This document shows, piece by piece, positions 1-8,928 of a stretch of DNA of 64,000 nt; the stretch's first letter is position 1; every line of letters begins with the position of its first letter. The notes beneath the pieces were generated by a model. It did no database searches, was not told the DNA's origin, and saw only the letters and a list, made by a program, of their open reading frames with translations. Where the stretch lies: contig NZ_PNRE01000104.1 in NCBI RefSeq assembly GCF_002879645.1, forward strand, positions 1 through 64,000, written 5' to 3'. The stretch is from Halomonas heilongjiangensis (GTDB lineage Bacteria > Pseudomonadota > Gammaproteobacteria > Pseudomonadales > Halomonadaceae). Both the position numbers and the translations under genes were made by a program.

Positions 1-40
1 AATCATTGGGTCGCAGGTTCGAGTCCTGCTCGGGGAGCCA
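1..40 (+). tRNA. tRNA-Asn, 3' part only (window edge)
   Basis: This is the 3' end of a tRNA-Asn cut by the left edge of the window. The T-arm, the 3' acceptor strand, the discriminator G and an encoded CCA are present. All 40 bases match the 3' end of the third tRNA copy at 193-268, so the anticodon is inferred to be GTT. Confidence 0.85.
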
Positions 41-83
41 GTTTCGCCTCCACGGCAGCGAGCACAGCGCGGTAATCGGTCAT

Positions 84-159
<76 letters not shown>

Positions 160-192
160 ACCGCCGCATCCCTTCCGCCGTATCCCGGCCAT

Positions 193-268
193 TCCCCGAT
201 AGCTCAGTTGGTAGAGCAAATGACTGTTAATCATTGGGTCGCAGGTTCGAGTCCTGCTCGGGGAGCCA
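193..268 (+). tRNA. tRNA-Asn (anticodon GTT)
   Basis: A complete 76-nt tRNA with an encoded CCA, acceptor arms tccccga/tcgggga and anticodon GTT in a normal seven-base loop. It is the third member of a tandem array with short spacers, probably transcribed as one precursor. Confidence 0.97.
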
Positions 269-303
269 TATCCATTCTCTGCCGTCCTTGTCCATCAGGC
301 GCC

Positions 304-345
304 GAGGGGTAGCGACGCGGCGAAGCCGGATTATCCCTACCCCTC
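304..345. terminator. Nested hairpin between the tRNA array and the convergent hydrolase gene
   Basis: Nine-base arms GAGGGGTAG and CTACCCCTC enclose an inner CGGC-gaa-GCCG hairpin. It sits just where the tRNA transcript and the minus-strand hydrolase transcript would meet. There is no clear U-tract, so calling it a terminator is inference. Confidence 0.35.
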
Positions 346-384
346 AAGCGTTGGTTGCCTTCGCCGGTCATCCCGTCAATCGGA

Positions 385-1242
385 TCAATCGCCGTTGAGG
401 GATCGGTCCAGCGCCAGCAGTGCAGCTTGCCAGGAAGCCGCATCGGCGGCGGCGTCATAACCCAGTGGCAGACCGTACTCTTCGGCTACCGCATCGGCAT
501 GCGGATTGGTAAAGCCGTGCAGTGCGTTGGGGTAATTCACCACTTCGACGCTGGCCCCCTGGGCCTCGAGGGCTGTCGCCATCGCGTCCAGATCGGCGCG
601 TTCGACCAACGGGTCCTCGGCGCCATTGTGGATCTGCACCAGGCCAGCGAAGGCCTGCGGTGTGCTGACCATCGCGGACGGATCGCCATGGAAGCTGATC
701 GCGGCCTCGATCGGCATGCCGGATAGCGCCATGTTCATCACCACGCTGCCACCGAAGCAATAACCGATCGCCGCCATGCCGGAGTCCGCCACCGCCGGGT
801 GCTCGCGAAGCCGTGTCATTGCCGCTTCGAGCCTGGCGCGTGTGGCCGGCCAGTCCTGCATCACGTCCCCGGCGAAGGCGCCGGCCTGGTCGGGATGTGT
901 CGTTACCTGGCCGTCGCCGTACATGTCCACCGCCAGTGCCACGAAGCCGAGTGCCGCCAGCTGATCGGCACGTGCCCGGGCATAGTCGTTGAGCCCCCAC
1001 CACTCGTGCACCACCAATACCGCCGGGCGTGCGGTGCCATCATTGACATTATGCGCCAGGTAGCCCTGGTAGGTTTTTCCACCGGTCGAATACTCGAAGA
1101 GCTCGCCTTCGACGCGTGGCCCCTGGGCGATAGCGATCGGAGTCGCGGATTCGGCCTGTGACGGCTGCGTCTGCGCCAGGGCGGTTACCGAGCCGGCCAT
1201 CAACCCCGGTACCAGCAACAACAGCGTGAGTCGAGTACGCAT
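385..1242 (-). CDS. Exported dienelactone hydrolase family protein
   Basis: An alpha/beta hydrolase of the dienelactone hydrolase family, 285 residues. The first 20 or so residues form a Sec signal peptide (MRTR, a run of leucines, then AxA-type sites), so the enzyme is probably periplasmic. The catalytic nucleophile is the Cys in GYCFGG, the acid is probably the Asp in GAEDPLV, and the His lies in NALHGFTNP near the C-terminus. This is the Cys-Asp-His triad of the family. The HEWWGLNDYAR segment is also typical. The start is the ATG preceded by aaggag; the frame is open upstream but has no better ribosome site. The substrate is unknown, because many members act on lactones or esters unrelated to chlorocatechol pathways. 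It stands alone and converges on the tRNA array. Confidence 0.88.
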   Translation of the reverse strand: MRTRLTLLLLVPGLMAGSVTALAQTQPSQAESATPIAIAQGPRVEGELFEYSTGGKTYQGYLAHNVNDGTARPAVLVVHEWWGLNDYARARADQLAALGFVALAVDMYGDGQVTTHPDQAGAFAGDVMQDWPATRARLEAAMTRLREHPAVADSGMAAIGYCFGGSVVMNMALSGMPIEAAISFHGDPSAMVSTPQAFAGLVQIHNGAEDPLVERADLDAMATALEAQGASVEVVNYPNALHGFTNPHADAVAEEYGLPLGYDAAADAASWQAALLALDRSLNGD

Positions 1243-1537
1243 GTCGGGTTCTCCTTGTTGATTTTCCTTATCAGGCCCTAGGCCAAAACCGTTTCGCTCC
1301 CCAGCCTTGCTCAGGGTAACTGCCGTCCCGGATGGAGGGAACCTTCCCGGTAGGAACAAGCCGGCCGGGGAGGGGCGCGTCCCACCACACTGCGGTCTGC
1401 TCATTCCTGCCGACCTCCGTCGAGTCGGGCTTCGGCATAACTGAAAGTTAATGATGATAAGAAACATAATTTATTTTACGAAATGGACGATGTGCAACCA
1501 CCCTTACCCAACGTGCAATCAATGGGGGAATGGTGAC

Positions 1538-2548
1538 ATGCCATCGGCCAAGACGAGTATTGCCGCGATACCGAGCGAGGGTTCACTGGCCCGGCTGGGC
1601 CAGGGGTTCGCCGAGGTCACCGAGGCGGCGGCCGTGGCGGCCTACGCATGGATTGGCCGGGGGGAGAAGGAGCGGGGCGACGGTGCCGCCGTCGCGGCCA
1701 TGCGCCACGCCTTCGCCTCCCTGCCGTGCAGCGCCACCGTGGTGATCGGCGAGGGGGAGAAGGACGATGCCCCCATGCTCTACAACGGCGAGGCGTTGGG
1801 CCGGGGCGGGGTGGTGGTGGATATCGCCGTCGATCCCGTGGACGGCACCAACTACCTGGCCAAGGGCATGGCGGGTGCGGTGGCCGTGCTGGCGGCGGCG
1901 CCCGCCGGGACCCTGTTCTGCCCGGGCCCGGCCTTCTACATGGACAAGTTCATCGTCCCTCCCGCGGCCCGCGATGCGGTGGACCCGGCCGCGCCCGTCG
2001 CCGTGCGACTCCGGGAGCTGGCCCATGCCCTGGGCAAACCCCTTTCCGAATTGCGCATCTTCGTGCTGGAGCGCCCGCGTCACGAGCGACTGGTGCACGA
2101 GATCAAGGCCACCGGCGCCAGCGTGCGCATGGCACGGGACGGTGACGTGCTCGGTGGGCTGAGGGCGATGATCGGCGAAGGGGTCGACGCCCTGATGGGG
2201 GTCGGCGGCACGCCGGAAGGGGTGATTTCCGCCTGCGCCGCACGCGCCCTAGGCGCCGGCATGTGGGGCGCGCTCGCCCCCCAGAGCGAGACGGAAGCCG
2301 CCCGGCTCAGAGCTGACGGGATGCAGGCGGGGCAGATCCTGAGCGTCAACGACCTAGTGTCGAGCGACGACCTGGTCTTCGCCTGTACCGGCATCACCGG
2401 CGACGAGATGCTGGCCGGTGTGCGGTGCATGGATGGACGGGCCTGGACCGAGACCCTGGTCATCCAGGGCCGAGGCCGGCTCAGCAGGATCCACAATCAC
2501 GGCTTTACCGTCGATCACGTCGTCGACGTCTACCAAAGCCTGGCCTGA
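1538..2548 (+). CDS. glpX: Class II fructose-1,6-/sedoheptulose-1,7-bisphosphatase (GlpX type)
   Basis: Hydrolyses fructose-1,6-bisphosphate, and probably sedoheptulose-1,7-bisphosphate, in the regenerative arm of the Calvin cycle. The 336-residue protein shows the lithium-sensitive phosphatase metal motif DPVDGTNYLAKGM near residue 100, GEGEKDDAPM before it, and MGVGGTPEGVISA for phosphate binding. Length fits the GlpX family. The ATG follows a GGGGGAAT ribosome-like stretch; in-frame starts upstream add about 29 residues with no family similarity. It heads a plus-strand run with aldolase (77 bp gap) and phosphoribulokinase. Using GlpX instead of the CbbF-type enzyme is a minority arrangement in proteobacterial cbb clusters. 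Confidence 0.92.
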   Translation: MPSAKTSIAAIPSEGSLARLGQGFAEVTEAAAVAAYAWIGRGEKERGDGAAVAAMRHAFASLPCSATVVIGEGEKDDAPMLYNGEALGRGGVVVDIAVDPVDGTNYLAKGMAGAVAVLAAAPAGTLFCPGPAFYMDKFIVPPAARDAVDPAAPVAVRLRELAHALGKPLSELRIFVLERPRHERLVHEIKATGASVRMARDGDVLGGLRAMIGEGVDALMGVGGTPEGVISACAARALGAGMWGALAPQSETEAARLRADGMQAGQILSVNDLVSSDDLVFACTGITGDEMLAGVRCMDGRAWTETLVIQGRGRLSRIHNHGFTVDHVVDVYQSLA

Positions 2549-2625
2549 GCTGGAGCGGTCCGTGGCGACCCCGCGGGTCGTTCCGGCAACGGATCTCTGA
2601 GCGACAGCCGAGGAGGAAGACGGCC

Positions 2626-3663
2626 ATGACACACCAGCACGCCAAGGCACTCACGGAAACGGTCCAGGCCCTGATGGCGCCCGGGAAAGGCATCCTGGCA
2701 CTGGACGAGAGCAACGCGACCTGTGCCGCCCGCTTCGCGGCGGTGGGGGTGCCATCCACCCCGGAGACGCGGCGGCAGTACCGGGAACTGCTGATGACGG
2801 CGCCGGGCGCCGAGCACCATATCAGTGGCGCCATCCTCTATGACGAGACGCTCCGCCAGGCCACCGCTGACAGGATTCCCTTCCCGACCCTGCTGCAGGC
2901 CCGTGGCCAGGTGCCCGGCATCAAGGTCGATACCGGGGCGAAGGAGCTCGCCAATGCGCCCGGCGAGAAGGTCACCGAAGGGCTCGACGGCCTGCGCGAA
3001 CGGCTCGCCGAGTACCACGCCCTGGGCGCCCGTTTCGCCAAGTGGCGGGCGGTGATCCGTATCGGCGCCGGGCTGCCGAGCCAGCTCTGCTGTGAAGCGA
3101 ACGCCCATGCCATGGCGCGTTATGCGGCGCTCTGCCAGGAAGCCGGCATCGTGCCGATCTTCGAGCCGGAGGTGCTGATCGATGGGGATCACGACATCGA
3201 CCGCTGCGAGACGGTGACCGAGCACAATCTGCGCATCGTGTTCCGGGAGTTGCAGGTCCATCGGGTGTTGCCGGAGGGCGCCATCCTCAAGACCTCCATG
3301 GTCATCTCCGGGTCAGGGGCGACGCGGCGGGCCGGCGTGCAGGAGGTCGCCGAACGCACCGTGGCGACCCTGCTGCGCTGCGTGCCCGCCGACCTGGGGG
3401 GCGTGGTGTTCCTCTCCGGCGGCCAGGGCAACGTGGAATCCACGCGGCACCTCGATGCGATGCAGCGGCTGGCCGTCGGCCGTACCCCCTGGCCGATGAC
3501 CTTCTCCTTTGCGCGTGCCCTGCAACAGCCGGCGCTGGCGATCTGGGGCGCCGACCGGCGGTGCGTCGCCGAGGCGCAGCAGGCGTTCGCGTTTCGGGCG
3601 CGCATGAATGCCCTGGCCGCCAGCGGCGAGTACCGCGAAGCCCTGGAAACCGAGGCGGCATAA
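2626..3663 (+). CDS. Class I fructose-bisphosphate aldolase
   Basis: Schiff-base aldolase making fructose-1,6-bisphosphate (and probably sedoheptulose-1,7-bisphosphate) from triose phosphates. The 345-residue protein carries the class I landmarks GKGILALDES near the N-terminus, RAVIRIG, EPEVLIDGDHDI, the Lys in EGAILKTSMV that would form the Schiff base, and FLSGGQ near residue 265. A strong AGGAGGA ribosome site lies 9 bp before the ATG. It sits between the bisphosphatase and phosphoribulokinase genes. Most proteobacterial cbb operons carry a metal-dependent class II aldolase (CbbA), so a class I enzyme here is a replacement worth noting. Confidence 0.92.
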   Translation: MTHQHAKALTETVQALMAPGKGILALDESNATCAARFAAVGVPSTPETRRQYRELLMTAPGAEHHISGAILYDETLRQATADRIPFPTLLQARGQVPGIKVDTGAKELANAPGEKVTEGLDGLRERLAEYHALGARFAKWRAVIRIGAGLPSQLCCEANAHAMARYAALCQEAGIVPIFEPEVLIDGDHDIDRCETVTEHNLRIVFRELQVHRVLPEGAILKTSMVISGSGATRRAGVQEVAERTVATLLRCVPADLGGVVFLSGGQGNVESTRHLDAMQRLAVGRTPWPMTFSFARALQQPALAIWGADRRCVAEAQQAFAFRARMNALAASGEYREALETEAA

Positions 3664-3734
3664 CGCGGCCATTTGACACCAGCTCGCTTGGCCATGCGTG
3701 TTGGCAGGCCAAGCTTTGGAAGGGAGGTCGGACT

Positions 3735-4646
3735 ATGTCTGCCATGTATCCCATCGTGGCCGTCACCGGGTCGTCCGGGGCGGGTACGACGACGGTGAAG
3801 TCGATACTCCAGCGTATCCTGCGGCGCGACCAGTTCAGGGCGGCGTTCGTCGAGGGCGACAGCTTTCATCGCTACAACCGTGCCGAGATGAAGCAACTGG
3901 TGGCCGAGAGTCAGGCCCAGGGCAGGAACCTGAGTCACTTCGGTACCGAGGCCAACCTCTTCGAGGAGCTGGAGCACCTGTTTCGCGAATACGGAGAGCG
4001 GGGCACCGGGCGCTACCGCCATTACATCCATAACCAGGAAGAGTCGCTGCTCTATGGCAGCCCGCCGGGCACCTTCACCGAGTGGGAGGCCTTCGAGCCG
4101 GGCACGGACCTGCTCTTCTACGAGGGGCTGCACGGTGCCGTGAAGACCGATACCGTGAACGTGGGCCAGCACGTCGACCTGCTGGTGGGGGTGACACCGA
4201 TCATCAACCTCGAGTGGATCCAGAAGATCCACCGCGATACCTCGGAGCGGGGCCAGGAGCGGGAGAACGTGACGGAAACGATCCTGCGTCGCTTGCCGGA
4301 CTACATCAATTACATCGCCCCCCAGTTCACCTACACGGATATCAACTTCCAGCGGGTGCCGACCGTGGACACGTCCAATCCGTTCATCGCCCGGGAGATT
4401 CCGACCCTGGACGAGAGTCTCGTGGTCGTGCGCTTCCGCAACCCGAAGAAGTTCCATGTGGATTTCCCGTATCTGCTGGCGATGATCCCGGGCTCCTTCA
4501 TGTCGCGCCGCAACAGCATCGTGATACCCGGCAGCAAGATGGGGCTGGCCCTGGAGATCATCCTGCAGCCGCTGATCGAGAAGCTGGTGCTGCGGGCGCG
4601 GGAATTCCGTCGCGTCGAGCTGCAGGAGGAGGTGTTGAGCGATTGA
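3735..4646 (+). CDS. prk: Phosphoribulokinase
   Basis: Phosphorylates ribulose-5-phosphate to the RuBisCO substrate ribulose-1,5-bisphosphate. The 303-residue length and sequence match the short proteobacterial type, which is octameric and NADH-activated in characterised members. The nucleotide loop is GSSGAGTTTVK at residues 12-22, followed by VEGDSFHRYNR (with the conserved Asp and Arg) and a FYEGLHG strand. The ATG is preceded by GGAAGGGAGG. A 71-bp gap after the aldolase suggests one transcript. It converges on cbbR with a 97-bp spacer. Confidence 0.96.
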   Translation: MSAMYPIVAVTGSSGAGTTTVKSILQRILRRDQFRAAFVEGDSFHRYNRAEMKQLVAESQAQGRNLSHFGTEANLFEELEHLFREYGERGTGRYRHYIHNQEESLLYGSPPGTFTEWEAFEPGTDLLFYEGLHGAVKTDTVNVGQHVDLLVGVTPIINLEWIQKIHRDTSERGQERENVTETILRRLPDYINYIAPQFTYTDINFQRVPTVDTSNPFIAREIPTLDESLVVVRFRNPKKFHVDFPYLLAMIPGSFMSRRNSIVIPGSKMGLALEIILQPLIEKLVLRAREFRRVELQEEVLSD

Positions 4647-4743
4647 TGCCCCTGCCGTGATCTCCCGTCCAGTGTTGCGGTCTGGCCCGGCGCCGGGTGG
4701 GATGCCTGCCCGCCACGGCCCCCGGTGGCGTTCGCTCGTCCGG

Positions 4744-5655
4744 TCAGGGTGACAGGGCCTCGGCCATCTTCGGGGCCTGCTCGAACACCAGCGCCTTGAA
4801 CGCCAGGGCGATGGGGGAGAGTCGCTTGCCGCGCCGGTACGCCAGGTACCAGTGCCGGGCGATGGGGAAATGCTCCACGTCCAGGATCACCAGGCGCCCG
4901 GCCTGCAGGTCCAGCTCCAGCGTATGGCGGGAGACCACGCTCAGGCCGAGTCCGGCCGCCACGGCCTCCTTGATCGCCTCGTTGTCGGCGATCTCCACCT
5001 GGATGGCCGGCGAGATCTGACACCGCGAGAACAGCTTTTCCAGGGCGGCCCGGGTGCCGGACGCCGGTTCCCTGACCACGAAGGGCTCGCGCTGCAGGGT
5101 CTGGATGCCGATGTCCGCCTGTCCGGCCAGGGGATGGTCCGGTGGGGCGATGACCACCAGCGGGTTGTCCATGAATGCCTCCCCGACCAGGTCCATGGCT
5201 TCGGGGGGCTTGCCCATGATGACGATATCCTTCTCGTTGTTTTCCAGCTGCCGGATCAGCGTGCCGCGATTGGTGACGTCCAGCCTGACGGTGGTCGCCG
5301 GGTACTGCTTCAGGAACGCCGAGATCATGCGGGTGGCGAAGCTGCTGGCGGTGGTGGCCACCGACACATTGAGGGTGCCCCGGGAGATATCCTGCATCTG
5401 GGCGAACATCTCCCCGGCCTCGTCCAGCTCGTGGAAGATATTGCGGCTGTAGTGCAGCAGTTCCTTGCCGGCACCGGTGAGAAAGATTTTCTTGCCCAGC
5501 TGTTCGAACAGCGGCAGACCCACCGAATCCTCCAGGCGCTTGATCTGCACCGAGACGGCCGGCTGGGTCAGGTGCAGGGCATTGGCGGCCTCGGTGAAGC
5601 TGAGCTTTTCCGCCACGGCGTTGAAGATGGCGAGTTGTCGGAACGTGACGTGCAT
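4744..5655 (-). CDS. cbbR: LysR-type regulator of the Calvin-cycle genes (CbbR)
   Basis: A LysR family activator of 303 residues. The N-terminal winged helix-turn-helix (TFRQLAIFNAVAEKLSFTEAA, LTQPAVSVQIKRLE) is followed by a co-inducer domain with the VRLDVTNRG and GIGQ-like segments typical of CbbR. It is divergent from rbcL with about 200 bp between the start codons, the classic CbbR arrangement, so it probably binds that AT-rich spacer and responds to a Calvin-cycle or reductant signal. The ATG at residue 18 of the longest frame is chosen because a CGGAG ribosome site lies just upstream and the protein then starts as CbbR proteins do. Confidence 0.93.
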   Translation of the reverse strand: MHVTFRQLAIFNAVAEKLSFTEAANALHLTQPAVSVQIKRLEDSVGLPLFEQLGKKIFLTGAGKELLHYSRNIFHELDEAGEMFAQMQDISRGTLNVSVATTASSFATRMISAFLKQYPATTVRLDVTNRGTLIRQLENNEKDIVIMGKPPEAMDLVGEAFMDNPLVVIAPPDHPLAGQADIGIQTLQREPFVVREPASGTRAALEKLFSRCQISPAIQVEIADNEAIKEAVAAGLGLSVVSRHTLELDLQAGRLVILDVEHFPIARHWYLAYRRGKRLSPIALAFKALVFEQAPKMAEALSP

Positions 5656-5855
5656 GATGCGGCTCCGTGGTGGCCCAGGGACGTCATCGTGGCGGGTGGT
5701 CGGCACGATGCTGAAAGTATAATCATAAATATATGGACATTATAAATATCATTTAATTTTCATTATTCATGACCCTTCTTACACTGATCTGCAGGGGGCC
5801 GACAGCGGCCTTGCACGGCGCCGACAGGCGCGACGGAGATGAGGGGGGAAAGCAC
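5656..5855. promoter_or_regulatory. Divergent cbbR-rbcL control region
   Basis: Around 5715-5770 the sequence turns sharply AT-rich (taatcataaatatatgg, ttataaatatcatttaatt), unlike the surrounding GC-rich coding DNA. Several T-N11-A dyads of the LysR type can be drawn here. The position between cbbR and rbcL makes it the likely CbbR operator and rbcL promoter. Exact promoter elements are not certain by eye. Confidence 0.6.
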
Positions 5856-7307
5856 ATGGCACGGCAACTGAACCCGAAAGCGAGATATACGCCCGGCGTC
5901 ATTCCCTACAAGCAGATGGGGTACTGGGAGCCCGACTACGACGTCAAGGACACCGATGTGGTGGCCGTCTTCCGGATCACGCCCCAGGCGGGAGTCGACC
6001 CGGAGGAGGCCGCCGCCGCCGTGGCCGGCGAGTCGTCCACCGCCACCTGGACGGTGGTGTGGACGGACCGCCTGACCAACTGCGAGCTCTATCGCGCCAA
6101 GGCCTTCCAGGTCGATCCGGTGCCCGGCAACCCGGAGCAGTTCTTCGCCTTCATCGCCTATGATCTGGAGCTGTTCGAGCCGGGTTCCATCGCCAATCTC
6201 ACGGCCTCGATCATCGGCAATGTCTTCGGCTTCAAGGCGGTCAAGGCGCTGCGTCTCGAGGACATGCGCTTTCCCGTCGCCTATCTGAAGACCTTCTCCG
6301 GCCCGCCCACCGGCATCGTGGTGGAGCGGGAGCGGCTGGACAAGTTCGGCCGCCCGCTGCTCGGCGCCACCACCAAGCCCAAGCTCGGCCTGTCCGGCCG
6401 CAACTACGGCCGCGTGGTCTACGAGGCGCTGCGCGGCGGCCTGGACTTCGTCAAGGACGACGAGAACATCAACTCCCAGAGCTTCATGCACTGGCGCGAC
6501 CGCTTCCTCTACTGCATGGAGGCGGTGAACCGTGCCTCGGCGGCCACCGGCGAGGTGAAGGGGCACTACCTGAACGTCACCGCCGGCACCATGGAGCAGA
6601 TGTACGAGCGCGCCGAATTCGCCAAGGAACTGGGGTCGGTGATCGTCATGATCGACCTGGTCGTCGGCTACACGGCCATCCAGTCCATGGCCAACTGGTG
6701 CCGCCGCAACGACATGATCCTGCACCTGCACCGGGCGGGCCACGGCACCTATACCCGGCAGAAGAGCCATGGCGTGGCCTTCCGCGTGATCGCCAAGTGG
6801 ATGCGCATGGCGGGGGTCGACCATATCCATGCCGGCACCGTGGTGGGCAAGCTCGAAGGCGACCCCCACATGATCAAGGGCATCTACGACACCTGCCGGG
6901 AGATCCGGACGCCGAGGAACCTGGAGACCGGCCTGTTCTTCGATCAGGACTGGGCCTCCCTGAACAAGGTCATGCCGGTGGCCTCCGGCGGCATCCACGC
7001 CGGCCAGATGCACCAGCTGCTGACCTACCTGGGCGACGACACCGTGCTGCAGTTCGGCGGCGGCACCATCGGCCACCCCCGGGGCATCGCCGCCGGCGCC
7101 CAGGCCAACCGCGTCGCCCTGGAGGCCATGGTGCTGGCGCGCAACGAGGGACGCGACATCTGGCACGAAGGCCCGGCGATCCTCGACCAGGCCGCCCGGT
7201 GGTGCACGCCGTTGCGCCAGGCCCTGGAGGTCTGGAAGGACATCACCTTCGACTACGCGTCCACGGACACCCCGGACTTCGTCGTGCAGGAGACGGTCTC
7301 GGCCTGA
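5856..7307 (+). CDS. rbcL: RuBisCO large subunit, red-type form IC
   Basis: Carboxylates ribulose-1,5-bisphosphate. The 483-residue protein carries TTKPKLGLSGRNYGR (catalytic Lys loop), GGLDFVKDDEN (the carbamylated Lys and metal ligands Asp/Glu), HAGTVVGKLEGD (loop 6 Lys) and SGGIHAGQMHQL. Sequences such as RNYGRVVYEALRGGLDF and YLNVTAGTME place it in the red-like IC/ID lineage, in agreement with the adjacent CbbX. The ATG has an aggggggaa ribosome site 6 bp upstream; an earlier in-frame start gives a leader without RuBisCO similarity. QSFMHWRDRF has Ser where most relatives have Pro. It is the first gene of the rbcL-rbcS-cbbX operon. Confidence 0.98.
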   Translation: MARQLNPKARYTPGVIPYKQMGYWEPDYDVKDTDVVAVFRITPQAGVDPEEAAAAVAGESSTATWTVVWTDRLTNCELYRAKAFQVDPVPGNPEQFFAFIAYDLELFEPGSIANLTASIIGNVFGFKAVKALRLEDMRFPVAYLKTFSGPPTGIVVERERLDKFGRPLLGATTKPKLGLSGRNYGRVVYEALRGGLDFVKDDENINSQSFMHWRDRFLYCMEAVNRASAATGEVKGHYLNVTAGTMEQMYERAEFAKELGSVIVMIDLVVGYTAIQSMANWCRRNDMILHLHRAGHGTYTRQKSHGVAFRVIAKWMRMAGVDHIHAGTVVGKLEGDPHMIKGIYDTCREIRTPRNLETGLFFDQDWASLNKVMPVASGGIHAGQMHQLLTYLGDDTVLQFGGGTIGHPRGIAAGAQANRVALEAMVLARNEGRDIWHEGPAILDQAARWCTPLRQALEVWKDITFDYASTDTPDFVVQETVSA

Positions 7308-7372
7308 GGAAAGGCTACGGCCCGGACCCGACGATGCGATGTCCCGTTACTGAAAACGGTGGAGGATCGATC

Positions 7373-7789
7373 ATGCACATTACCCAAGGCCAGTTTTCCT
7401 TCCTGCCCGCCTTGACCGACGAGCAGATCAAGCGCCAGGTCAAGTGGGCCCTGGACCACGAGTGGGCGGTCAGCGTGGAGTACACGGACGACCCCCATCC
7501 CCGCAACACCTACTGGGAGATGCATGGGCATCCCATGTTCGACCTGCGCGACCCGGCCGGCGTGATGGAGGAGATCACGGCGTGTCGCCTTGCCTTCCCC
7601 AGCCACTACATCCGGGTGATGGCGTTCGATTCCAGCGAGGGCTGGGAGACGCCGCGGATGTCCTTCATCGTCAATCGGCCCGACCACGAGCCGGGCTTCC
7701 GGGTCGAGCGCCAGGAGGGGCCGGGCCGGTCGCTGCGCTACACCGTCAGGTCCTACGCCGTCGAGCGGCCCGAGGGCCAGCGCTATTGA
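7373..7789 (+). CDS. rbcS: RuBisCO small subunit, red type
   Basis: The 138-residue small subunit caps the L8 core to make the L8S8 enzyme. It begins with the usual MxITQGQFSFLPxLTDEQI start and has EYTDDPHPRNTYWEMHGHPMF at about residues 36-56 and a long C-terminal extension, both marks of red-type small subunits. GGAGG lies just before the ATG, 65 bp after rbcL. Confidence 0.97.
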   Translation: MHITQGQFSFLPALTDEQIKRQVKWALDHEWAVSVEYTDDPHPRNTYWEMHGHPMFDLRDPAGVMEEITACRLAFPSHYIRVMAFDSSEGWETPRMSFIVNRPDHEPGFRVERQEGPGRSLRYTVRSYAVERPEGQRY

Positions 7790-7849
7790 TCGAACAGGCC
7801 CCGCCAGGGACGACGCCTGCCCGGGGCCGCCGAACGTCGGGGGAAGCCC

Positions 7850-8737
7850 ATGAACACGGCACAGTCCCATGTCGAACGTCGCATCACGCTCGAGGGCGAG
7901 GGTGTGCAGCGGGTCCTTGAGCGGGTGAACCGGGAGCTGGTCGGGCTCGCCCCGGTCAAGGCCCGGATCGGCCAGATCGCCGCCCTGCTGATGGTGGATC
8001 GGGCCCGTCGCGAGCTCGGCCTGACCACCGAACCGCCGACCCTGCACATGTCCTTCACCGGCAATCCGGGCACGGGCAAGACCACCATGGCGCTGCGCCT
8101 GGCGGAGATCCTGCACGAACTGGGTTACGTGCGCTCGAGCCACGTGATCGCGGTGACCCGCGACGACCTGGTCGGCCAATACATCGGCCATACCGCGCCC
8201 AAGACCAAGGAGGTGATCAAGCGCGCCATGGGCGGCGTGCTGTTCATCGACGAGGCCTATTACCTGTATCGCCCGGAGAACGAGCGCGACTATGGCCAGG
8301 AGTCCATCGAGATCCTGCTCCAGGCCATGGAGAACGATCGCGACGACTTGGTGGTCATCGTCGCCGGCTACCAGGACCGCATGGACCGCTTCTTCCAGTC
8401 CAACCCCGGGCTGCATTCCCGCATCGCCCATCACATCGAGTTTCCGGACTACAGCGCGGAGGAGCTGTTGACGGTCGGCGACCTGCTGCTGGAGGAGCAG
8501 GGCTACCACTTTACCGAGGCCGGCCGGCAGGCGTTCGCGGACTATCTCGAGCGGCGGATGCAGCAGCCGCACTTCTCCAACGCCCGCTCGGTGCGCAACG
8601 CCCTGGATCGCTTTCGGCTGCGCCAGGCGATGCGACTGGTGGAGCAGGGCGGGTCACTGGGTGCCGAGGAGCTGGCCGCCATCGATGCCCGGGAGGTGCT
8701 GGCGAGCAGCGTCTTCGGCAAGGCATCGGGCAGATAG
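7850..8737 (+). CDS. cbbX: RuBisCO activase CbbX (AAA+)
   Basis: Red-type RuBisCO activase that uses ATP to pull the C-terminus of RbcL and release inhibitory sugar phosphates. The 295-residue protein has the Walker A loop GNPGTGKTTMA (about residue 69), a Walker B strand LFIDEAYYLYRP, and the sensor/arginine-finger region SRIAHHIEFPDYSAEEL. It follows rbcS by 60 bp. The CbbX partner fits the red-type RuBisCO exactly; no cbbQO genes for green-type activation are present. Confidence 0.97.
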   Translation: MNTAQSHVERRITLEGEGVQRVLERVNRELVGLAPVKARIGQIAALLMVDRARRELGLTTEPPTLHMSFTGNPGTGKTTMALRLAEILHELGYVRSSHVIAVTRDDLVGQYIGHTAPKTKEVIKRAMGGVLFIDEAYYLYRPENERDYGQESIEILLQAMENDRDDLVVIVAGYQDRMDRFFQSNPGLHSRIAHHIEFPDYSAEELLTVGDLLLEEQGYHFTEAGRQAFADYLERRMQQPHFSNARSVRNALDRFRLRQAMRLVEQGGSLGAEELAAIDAREVLASSVFGKASGR

Positions 8738-8928
8738 TCCTCGATGCCGCTCCAGGTGCGGATGATGTGCAGCCGGGCCCACAGCGCCCGGTAGCGATTG
8801 GCCAGTTCCAACTGCTTGAGGCTACGCCCCTGGCTAGGTGTGACGACCCGTTCTGGATTGCCTGGGGCCTGCAACGCCCATGACGAAATGTATCACGCCG
8901 ACCGCCTCCCTTTAGCGAGGGCAGGGTG

